64,000 bases of DNA, taken from assembly GCF_003443735.1 (NCBI RefSeq), contig NZ_CP031969.1, positions 6,944,001 through 7,008,000 on the forward strand. The letters run 5' to 3'. Source of the stretch: Streptomyces sp. CC0208. GTDB taxonomy: Bacteria > Actinomycetota > Actinomycetes > Streptomycetales > Streptomycetaceae. Of this stretch, positions 58,465 to 64,000 are shown piece after piece. The notes beneath the pieces were generated by a model, which worked only from the letters and a program-made list of their open reading frames with translations, was not told the DNA's origin and did no database searches. Position 1 is the stretch's first letter. Each line of letters begins with the position of its first letter. The translations under genes were made by a program, and so were the position numbers.

Positions 58465-59109
58465 ATGTCCGAATGTGCTCATACCTCGCGCGACAACGTT
58501 CGTAAGACCCGAACCACCGTGGCCCTGGCCGGGGCCGCCCTGCTCGCGCCCCTCGGACTGCTGGCCGCGGCCGGCAACTCGGTGGCGGCGGACGGCGGAG
58601 TGTGGGACCGCATCGCCCAGTGCGAGAGCGGCGGGAACTGGCACATCAACACCGGGAACGGCTACTACGGAGGACTCCAGTTCTCCGCCGGCACCTGGCG
58701 CGCGTACGGCGGTACGGCCTACGCGGCCACCGCCGACCAGGCCACCAAGTCCCAGCAGATCGCGGTCGCCACCAAGGTCCAGGGCGCCCAGGGGTGGGGC
58801 GCCTGGCCGACCTGCTCGGCGCGCGCCGGAGCCTACGGCAACGCGCCCGCGGCCTCCTCCGGCCCGGCGGGCACCTCGTCCGGGACCACCAAGGCCGCTC
58901 CCGCCGAGCCGGCGAAGACCCCGACCCGTGCGGAGAACCACGCCGACCGCAGTGTCTCCCGTGGCGACTACACCGTCCGCCCCGGCGACACGCTGAGCAA
59001 GGTCGCCGCCCGGCACGGGACCACCTGGCAGAAGCTCTACGCCGTCAACAAGGCCGTCATCGGCACCGATCCCGACATGATCGTGCCCGGGCAGCGCCTC
59101 GACATCTGA
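58465..59109 (+). CDS. Secreted resuscitation-promoting-factor-type protein with LysM
   Basis: The protein has 214 residues. The signal peptide (residues about 1-42, ending SVAA) is followed by an Rpf-type transglycosylase domain, GVWDRIAQCESGGNWHINTG with the catalytic Glu in CESGGNW, then YYGGLQFSAGTWRAYGG. A Ser/Ala/Pro linker leads to a C-terminal LysM (YTVRPGDTLSKVAARHGTTW). It cleaves peptidoglycan and helps spore germination or regrowth. It has a strong GGAGAGGG ribosome-binding site at 58451-58458. Some Streptomyces rpf genes are under a c-di-AMP riboswitch; I could not see one here. Confidence 0.94.
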   Translation: MSECAHTSRDNVRKTRTTVALAGAALLAPLGLLAAAGNSVAADGGVWDRIAQCESGGNWHINTGNGYYGGLQFSAGTWRAYGGTAYAATADQATKSQQIAVATKVQGAQGWGAWPTCSARAGAYGNAPAASSGPAGTSSGTTKAAPAEPAKTPTRAENHADRSVSRGDYTVRPGDTLSKVAARHGTTWQKLYAVNKAVIGTDPDMIVPGQRLDI

Positions 59110-59132
59110 GAACTGTCCGTTGACGGTTGGAG

Positions 59133-59164
59133 GCGTACGGGGCGGTCAGGCTCGCCCCGTACGC
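59133..59164. terminator. Terminator hairpin overlapping the end of livF
   Basis: GCGTACGGGGCG / CGCCCCGTACGC form a 12-bp perfect stem with an 8-base loop. It is 23 bases after the Rpf-LysM stop, and its right half lies within the last codons of the convergent livF-type gene. Confidence 0.8.
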
Positions 59165-59805
59165 AGCTCCGCCGCCTCCCCGCTGAACACGACCGAGCCG
59201 CGCCGCAGTTCGTACACGATCGTCGTCCGGTCGTGCAGCGTGGGTGGGAGCCGCTGCTCGGCCACCACCACGCACGCGTCCAGCCCGGCGAGGAGTTCGT
59301 ACGTGCGGGCCGCGACCGTGGGGGACATGCCCTGCGCGGGTTCGTCGACGAGAACCACGCGCGCGCGTGCCAGGAGGGCACGGGAGAGGGCGAGCATGCG
59401 CTGCTCGCCGCCGGAGAGGGTGCCGGCGCGGCGGGGGAGCAGGGGGGCGAGCTGCGGGTAGGCGTCCAGGGCCAGGTCGGCGGCGGGAGCGGCGAGTTCG
59501 AGGTTCTCGCGGACGGTGAGGGACCCGAACACCGCCTGGCGCTCGGGAACCAGACACAGACCGCGCCGGGCCCGCTCGTACGCCGGTACGCGGGTCACGT
59601 CGGTGCCGTCCCACACCACGCTGCCGTCGGTGAGCGGCACCGTTCCGGCCAGGGCGCGCAACGCCGTCGTACGGCCGGAGCCGTTGCGGCCCAGCAGGAC
59701 GGTGAGGCCGGGGCCCGGGGCGGTGAGGGTGATGCCGTGCAGGGCCTCCAGCGGGCCGTAGCGCACGCGCGCGTGGCGCAGGGACACGGCGGTCTTCGCT
59801 GTCAT
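59146..59805 (-). CDS. livF: LivF-type branched-chain amino-acid ABC ATPase with altered Walker A
   Basis: The protein has 219 residues. VPERQAVFGSLTVRENLELA, the signature LSGGEQRMLALSRALLA and Walker B VVLVDEPAQGMSP are intact. Walker A is LLGRNGSGRTTALRAL, with Arg where the invariant Lys stands. The H-loop position is VVVAEQR, as usual for LivF. The gene overlaps the fused permease-ATPase gene by ATGA. It is probably the second ATPase of that transporter and forms a heterodimer with the LivG domain. Confidence 0.9.
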   Translation of the reverse strand: MTAKTAVSLRHARVRYGPLEALHGITLTAPGPGLTVLLGRNGSGRTTALRALAGTVPLTDGSVVWDGTDVTRVPAYERARRGLCLVPERQAVFGSLTVRENLELAAPAADLALDAYPQLAPLLPRRAGTLSGGEQRMLALSRALLARARVVLVDEPAQGMSPTVAARTYELLAGLDACVVVAEQRLPPTLHDRTTIVYELRRGSVVFSGEAAELRTGRA

Positions 59806-62516
59806 ACGGCGGTCTCCCGGGCGTCGAGCGTGTCCAGCACGTGGGCCGGGGGGCCGGAGGCGATGATGCGGCCCGCCGTCATGACGTGCACGACGTCCGC
59901 GAGGTCGGCGACCAGGTCGAGGTCGTGCTCGACGACGAGGAGGGCGGTGCCGTCCGCCGCGAGGGACCTCAGGACGCGGGCCAGGGCGGCCACCTCGGCG
60001 GTGTCCAGACCGGCGGCGGGTTCGTCGAGGAGCAGGACGCTCGGGGAGCCGGCGAGTGCTCTGGCGAGTTCCACCCGGCGCAGGGTGCCGGTGGGGAGGC
60101 CGGCGGCGGGGGCGTTCGCTCGGGGGCCGTTCAGACTGCACAGCCTCAGTGCCCGGTCCGTCGCTGCCGGGTCCGGGACGTGGCCCTGCTCCGCGCCCAC
60201 CTGGATGTTCTCGGTCACCGTCAAGGTCGGGAAGACGGCGAGTTGTTGGAAGGTGCGGGCGATGCCGAGGCGGGTGCGGGCGTGGGGGGACAGGCGGGTG
60301 ATGTCCCGGTCGCCGTAGCGGACTTGGCCCTGTGACGGGCGGATGGTTCCGGCTAGGCAGTGGAAGAGGGTGGACTTTCCGGCTCCGTTGGGGCCGATGA
60401 TCGCGGTGATGGTGCCGGGTGGGACGGTGAGGTCGACTCCGGCTAGGGCGGTGAAGCCGTCGTAGCGGGCGTGGAGGTCGTGGGTGGTGAGGACGGCCCG
60501 GCCTTCGGCCGGGATCGTGTTCCCACCCGCACCACCCGTGCGGGTTTCGTGATCGGGTGCGGGTGGGGCGTCGTTCGTAGGTGCGGGTGCGGGTGCGGGT
60601 GCGGGTGCGGGTGCGGGTGCGGGCGCGGGTGTGGACACAGGTGTGGACGTGCGTGCACGGACGGATGTGTGCAGGCGTCGTCTCACCTCGGCTCCCAGCG
60701 AGGTCAGGACGGCCGGCCCGCTTGGCCTCAGCCGCCCCGCCACCGCGCGCACCGCCTCGTAAGGCCCCCCGGGAAAGCGGCCCACCAGCACCGCCAGCAC
60801 CCCGATCAGCGCCGCCGCCACCCCGCCCCGGGCCCCCGCGTCCAGGCCGACCAGCAGAGCCGCCGCTCCCAGGGCGCCCAGCGTGCTGTCGGCGCCCAGG
60901 ACGACCACCGCGGCGAACCAGAGCAGGCCGCGGACCGGGTCGTAGGCGGTGGGATCGAAGGCGCGCAGGCCCATGCCGAGCATTCCGCCGCCCAGGGCGG
61001 CCAACGCGGCGCCCGCGACGAAGGCGAGGAGTTTCAGGGCGGGGACCCGGACGCCTGCCGCCGCGGCGCCGGACTCGTGGTCGCGCAGGGCGGCCAGGGC
61101 CCGGCCCGTGCGGCCTCTGCGCAGCGCGTGGGTCGCCAGCAGGGCGACGGCGAGCAGGGCGAGCTCCAGGACGTAGTACGCGCGGTCGCCGTCGAAACCC
61201 TCGGGACGGCCCAGGGACAGGCCGGACGTGGCGTACGGCTGGGCGAAGACGAAGCGGCTCACGCCGACACCGACCGCGAAGGTCGCGAGGGCCAGTGCCA
61301 GGCCCCGGCGGCTGATCGCCGGCCAGCCGGTCAGGAGGCCCAGGGGGGCCACCAGGACCACCGCCAGCGCGAGCGCGGCCAGCTCCGGAACGCGGGGCAG
61401 GCCCGGGAAGCGGCCCGCCGCCAGCAGGGCCGTGAACAAGGCGCCCAGGCCCGCGTAGGCCGCTTGGCCGAGGGAGATCTGGCCGCCCCGGCCCGTCACG
61501 ACCACCAGGGAGAGCAGCACCACGCCCAGCGCGGGGACCTGCACCGAGGTGTGCAGGTCCGAGCCCGCGAAGCCCAGTGGCAGCAGGAACAGCACCACCG
61601 CGACGATCCACGCGCCCTGAGGGGTCGGCACCCGCGCGGTGGCCGTGCGCGGGAGCGCGTCCCGGGTGCCGATGCGGGGGAGTGCCAAGGACGCGATCAG
61701 CAGGGCCACGACGAACAGGTTCGCCCCCACCGCTTGGAGCAGCGGTTCGCCCCAGCCCGACGGGTGCAGTCTCGTCAGCTGGCTCTGGGCGACTCCGACG
61801 GTCAGCGCGACCAGCACCGCCACCGGCAGGCTGCGCATCCGCGCGGCCACCGCGACCGCCACCACCTCCATGACGAGCAGGGGCAGCCCGTACGGGTCCA
61901 GGCGGACGTAAGGGGCCAGCAGGACGCCCGTCAGACCCGCCGTGAACGACCCGAACGCCCAGCCGGCCGCCGCCACCCGGTCGGCGTCGATCCCGCCGAG
62001 CACGGCCAGCCCGCGGTCGTCCACGACGGCCCGCAGCTCCCGTCCGAAGCGCGTCCAGCGGATCAGCGTGCCCACGCCCGCGGCCAGGACCAGGGCGACG
62101 GCCAGCTGCCCCCACGGGTCCGCCGACACCAGCTCCGGGGCGTCGTCCCGGGCGCCCTGGCCCCACAGCAGCGCCGCCCCGCCCACCAGCAGCACGAAGA
62201 CGCCGATGGAGGCCACCAGGGTCTGGGCCGGGTCGCCGCCCAGGACGGACAGGGGCCGGAAGACGAAACGCTCCAGGAGCACGCCCAGGGCCGGTGCCAG
62301 GAGCAGCAGGGTCACCGCGGCCCCGGCCCACAGCGGCCAGCCCCACTCGACCACGCACTGCCGCAGCACGTACGCGCACACCATCGCGATCGCCCCGTGC
62401 GCGAAGTTCAGCACCCCGGTCGCGCGGTACGTCACGATCAGGCCGATTCCGGTGAGCGCGGCCGCACTGCCGACCGACAACCCGGCGAGGGTCAGGTCGT
62501 AGGTCAGCGACGACAT
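59802..62516 (-). CDS. Fused LivH-LivM-LivG branched-chain amino-acid ABC transporter protein
   Basis: The protein has 904 residues in three parts. LivH-type permease: residues about 1-290 (LTGIGLIVTYRATGVLNFAH, GVLLERFVFRPLS). LivM-type permease: about 300-625 (TGRGGQISLGQAAYAGLGAL, FDPTAYDPVRGLLWFAAVVV). LivG-type ATPase: about 685-904 (IIGPNGAGKSTLFHC near residue 706, Walker B LLLDEPAAGLDT, VVEHDLDLVADLAD). The permease and ATPase parts are joined by an alternating Ala-Pro linker (about residues 628-645). Normally these are separate proteins. The signature is LPTGTLRRVELARAL, not LSxGQ. ATG 62514-62516 overlaps the upstream stop. Confidence 0.93.
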   Translation of the reverse strand: MSSLTYDLTLAGLSVGSAAALTGIGLIVTYRATGVLNFAHGAIAMVCAYVLRQCVVEWGWPLWAGAAVTLLLLAPALGVLLERFVFRPLSVLGGDPAQTLVASIGVFVLLVGGAALLWGQGARDDAPELVSADPWGQLAVALVLAAGVGTLIRWTRFGRELRAVVDDRGLAVLGGIDADRVAAAGWAFGSFTAGLTGVLLAPYVRLDPYGLPLLVMEVVAVAVAARMRSLPVAVLVALTVGVAQSQLTRLHPSGWGEPLLQAVGANLFVVALLIASLALPRIGTRDALPRTATARVPTPQGAWIVAVVLFLLPLGFAGSDLHTSVQVPALGVVLLSLVVVTGRGGQISLGQAAYAGLGALFTALLAAGRFPGLPRVPELAALALAVVLVAPLGLLTGWPAISRRGLALALATFAVGVGVSRFVFAQPYATSGLSLGRPEGFDGDRAYYVLELALLAVALLATHALRRGRTGRALAALRDHESGAAAAGVRVPALKLLAFVAGAALAALGGGMLGMGLRAFDPTAYDPVRGLLWFAAVVVLGADSTLGALGAAALLVGLDAGARGGVAAALIGVLAVLVGRFPGGPYEAVRAVAGRLRPSGPAVLTSLGAEVRRRLHTSVRARTSTPVSTPAPAPAPAPAPAPAPAPTNDAPPAPDHETRTGGAGGNTIPAEGRAVLTTHDLHARYDGFTALAGVDLTVPPGTITAIIGPNGAGKSTLFHCLAGTIRPSQGQVRYGDRDITRLSPHARTRLGIARTFQQLAVFPTLTVTENIQVGAEQGHVPDPAATDRALRLCSLNGPRANAPAAGLPTGTLRRVELARALAGSPSVLLLDEPAAGLDTAEVAALARVLRSLAADGTALLVVEHDLDLVADLADVVHVMTAGRIIASGPPAHVLDTLDARETAV
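60581..60630 (-). repeat. Hexanucleotide repeat coding the Ala-Pro linker
   Basis: About eight tandem GTGCGG/GCGGGT units on the plus strand encode (Ala-Pro)n in the fused transporter on the minus strand. Each 6-base unit adds one Ala-Pro, so length changes stay in frame. Confidence 0.9.
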
Positions 62517-62992
62517 CAGTCGGTTTCCTCGACGGGCTCGCAGATCGGGCAGGGCCCCAGCTCACCGCTCGCCAGGAGCTTGGCGTCCACCGGGACCGAC
62601 TCCGCCTTCCCGGCGACCAGCGGACAGTCCGCGCGATGCCAGAGCGTGCCGCCGGGCACCATCAGCAGGTCCCCGCTGACCGCCAAGGGCGCCCCGGCCG
62701 CCGTGCCGGACTCCTCGGCCCCGGTGGGCTCAGCGGCGACCAGAAGGCCGTACAGCTCCTCCACGCGCGCGGCGGCGAGCGCGCCACGGCCGTGGGTGAG
62801 GAGCACCGCCCCGGCGACGATCAGCGCGGCGCCGGGCACCGTGCAGGAGGCGAGATAGGGCAGCTGCCGCTCGGCGTAGAGCTCGCCCGACACGCCGTAC
62901 CAGCCGAGGACGCACAGCACCGCGCCCGCGGCGAGCGCGGCCCAGCCGGCCCACAGGACGGGGTGCACGGTCCGCAGTCGGGCTGTCCGCAT
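62516..62992 (-). CDS. Membrane protein with C-terminal Cys/His motif
   Basis: The protein has 158 residues. Two N-terminal transmembrane segments (VLWAGWAALAAGAVLCVLGW and ASCTVPGAALIVAGAVLLTH) are followed by a cytoplasmic or exposed tail with TLWHRADCPLVAGKAESV and LGPCPICEP. The His/Cys set could bind zinc. ATG 62990-62992 is taken because GGGAG lies about 6 bases upstream. ATG at 63005-63007 would add five residues. It overlaps the start of the fused transporter gene (TGATG), so it belongs to the same transcript. The role is unknown. Confidence 0.75.
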   Translation of the reverse strand: MRTARLRTVHPVLWAGWAALAAGAVLCVLGWYGVSGELYAERQLPYLASCTVPGAALIVAGAVLLTHGRGALAAARVEELYGLLVAAEPTGAEESGTAAGAPLAVSGDLLMVPGGTLWHRADCPLVAGKAESVPVDAKLLASGELGPCPICEPVEETD

Positions 62993-63115
62993 CTCTGGCT
63001 CCCACATGTCGCATGCCTGTCCATGTAAGCCAATCGCTTGCACTATGCCTTCTTGAAGCTGACCCTGAAAGCACCGGGCGCACGTGGCCCGGACCGACAC
63101 CCGGTGGTGAGCCAG

Positions 63116-63664
63116 ATGGTTCTCGGGAGCGACCGCACGTGGGGGAACGGCAGCCGGGGGCTGATGGCGGTGGGGTTCGCCCTCGCCGTGGCCCTCACGG
63201 CGTGCAGCGACGACAGCGGCGGCGGCAGCGAGAGCCCGCCGCCGACGCCTTCCGTGGAGCGGACCACGCCTTCGGCGTCACCGTCACCGAGCGGACCCGC
63301 CGACGCGGCCGCCGCCCAGCGGGAGATCAAGACGAACTGGGAGAAGTTCTTCGACCCGAAGACCTCCACCAAGGACAAGCAGGCCGTCCTGGAGAACGGC
63401 GACGAGATGGGGCCGGTGCTCCAGGCATTCAGCGGTGACCAGCGCGGCGGACAGGTGCAGGCGAAGGTCACGAAGATCGGGTTCACCAAACCGACCGCGG
63501 CCGACGTGACGTACACCCTGATGCTGAACGGTGCCACCGCCCTGCCGGACGCCTCCGGAACGGCGGTCGAACAGGACGGCACCTGGAAGGTGTCGGTCAA
63601 CACCCTGTGCGCGCTCGTGCAGTTGAGCGGCAATGCCACGGCGTCGGCTCTTCCGGGCTGCTGA
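63116..63664 (+). CDS. Lipoprotein of unknown function
   Basis: The protein has 182 residues. A signal peptide with lipobox ALTAC is followed by a Ser/Pro/Gly linker (residues about 35-60) and a small domain. That domain reads AAAQREIKTNWEKFFDPKTS, GDEMGPVLQAFSGDQRGG, then AKVTKIGFTKPTAADVTYTL, resembling low-molecular-weight antigen MTB12-type lipoproteins. The start is uncertain between ATG 63116 and ATG 63163. It is divergent to the Liv gene set and overlaps the next gene by 32 bases. Confidence 0.82.
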   Translation: MVLGSDRTWGNGSRGLMAVGFALAVALTACSDDSGGGSESPPPTPSVERTTPSASPSPSGPADAAAAQREIKTNWEKFFDPKTSTKDKQAVLENGDEMGPVLQAFSGDQRGGQVQAKVTKIGFTKPTAADVTYTLMLNGATALPDASGTAVEQDGTWKVSVNTLCALVQLSGNATASALPGC

Positions 63665-64000
63665 GGCCGCCCTCGCGGTCCTGCTGCTCACGGTGGGCAC
63701 GGCGTGCGGCAGCAGGCTGCCGGAGAGCGACTTCGAGCACCGGGAGCGGGCGAGCCCCGCCCAGGACCGCACCCCGATCCGCGTCGGCATCGTCACCAGC
63801 GCCACCAGCCCGGTCGGCGGCAGCGCCTTCACCGGCCCGCGCGACGGCGCCAAGGCGTACTTCGAGCGGCTCAACGCGCGCGGAGGTCTCGACGGCCGCC
63901 GGATCGAGGTGCGCGAGTGCGACGACGGGGGCAGCGGGGTCGGTAACAACACCTGTGTGCACCGGCTGATCGACGAGGACAAGGTGGTCGCCCTGGCGGC
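63633..64000 (+). CDS. ABC solute-binding lipoprotein (Peripla_BP_6 type), start only
   Basis: The frame opens at ATG 63633 and is still open at the window end, giving 122 residues. An Arg-rich start (MPRRRLFRAAEAAL), a hydrophobic core and TVGTAC form a lipoprotein signal. IRVGIVTSATSPVGGSAFTG, GAKAYFERLNARGGLDGRRI and VRECDDGGSGVGNN match the N-terminal lobe of amino-acid/amide-binding proteins. It is probably the substrate receptor of the divergent Liv transporter. It overlaps the previous gene by 32 bases. Confidence 0.83.
   Translation, partial: MPRRRLFRAAEAALAVLLLTVGTACGSRLPESDFEHRERASPAQDRTPIRVGIVTSATSPVGGSAFTGPRDGAKAYFERLNARGGLDGRRIEVRECDDGGSGVGNNTCVHRLIDEDKVVALA

Noticed and set aside
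59146..62565. 1139-codon minus-strand open frame covering the Liv genes
   Set aside because: Only its last part, the LivF sequence, is real; the rest is an Arg/Gly/Pro-rich out-of-frame reading of the fused transporter gene.

Overview
The window is a chromosomal segment of a high-GC actinomycete, almost certainly a Streptomyces. The evidence is the strong G/C bias at third codon positions, frequent GTG (and one TTG) starts, GTGA/ATGA stop-start couplings, a cysteine-free chaplin, a Spo0M protein, and an rRNA operon with a Streptomyces-type 16S sequence and a tRNA-free spacer. No mobile element, prophage, CRISPR array or tRNA gene was recognised, so this looks like core chromosome.

Left part (1-11152). 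A truncated secreted protein gene starts the window, followed by a QueA-like/SDR pair, a soluble GAF histidine kinase with its LuxR-type regulator, a short chaplin (chpE), an uncharacterised gene, a lone ABC ATPase, an NfeD/SPFH membrane pair, an HNH endonuclease, a PEBP-family protein, Spo0M and a 3-methyladenine DNA glycosylase.

rRNA operon (about 11149-16880). Promoter and leader, 16S, spacer, 23S, 5S and a strong terminator. It is followed at once by a large gene for an RGG/RDD-repeat protein with a TPR-like domain and acidic tail (16915-19047). That gene carries a 311-bp perfect internal duplication.

Middle part (19108-47101). A DUF1015 gene and a HAD phosphatase precede an iron-box-controlled siderophore ABC importer (two permeases and an ATPase). 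Then comes a gene order known from other actinobacteria: tlyA, NAD kinase, recN, a degenerate MraY/WecA-like membrane protein and a glycosyltransferase. These are followed by a PucR regulator divergent from a frameshifted luciferase-like gene, a GH15 enzyme, pyrG, a Nudix hydrolase, a STAND/TPR ATPase, ald, a ParA ATPase with a ribbon-helix-helix partner, scpA, scpB and rluB.

Right part (47384-64000). A maleylpyruvate-isomerase-like gene is followed by an NrtR-like Nudix regulator with a symmetric operator, coupled to an ADP-ribosylglycohydrolase gene. A GNAT gene and a three-gene membrane redox cluster (secreted protein, b-type-cytochrome-like protein, Rieske lipoprotein) follow. Next is the run aroH-tyrA-cmk-plsC-der. 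After it come two uncharacterised genes, two tiny coupled ORFs and an Rpf/LysM secreted protein. Last is a branched-chain amino-acid-type ABC system whose two permeases and one ATPase are fused into one 904-residue protein. Its ATPase pair appears to have one canonical and one degenerate nucleotide site. A lipoprotein gene and the start of a solute-binding protein gene, read in the other direction, close the window.

The most interesting observations are the fused, asymmetric Liv transporter, the repeat-built RGG protein beside the rRNA operon, the NrtR/ADP-ribosylglycohydrolase module with its operator, the iron box touching a start codon, the LLM gene broken exactly at a G_GGC_CCC heptamer, and the ParA/RHH pair in front of scpAB.
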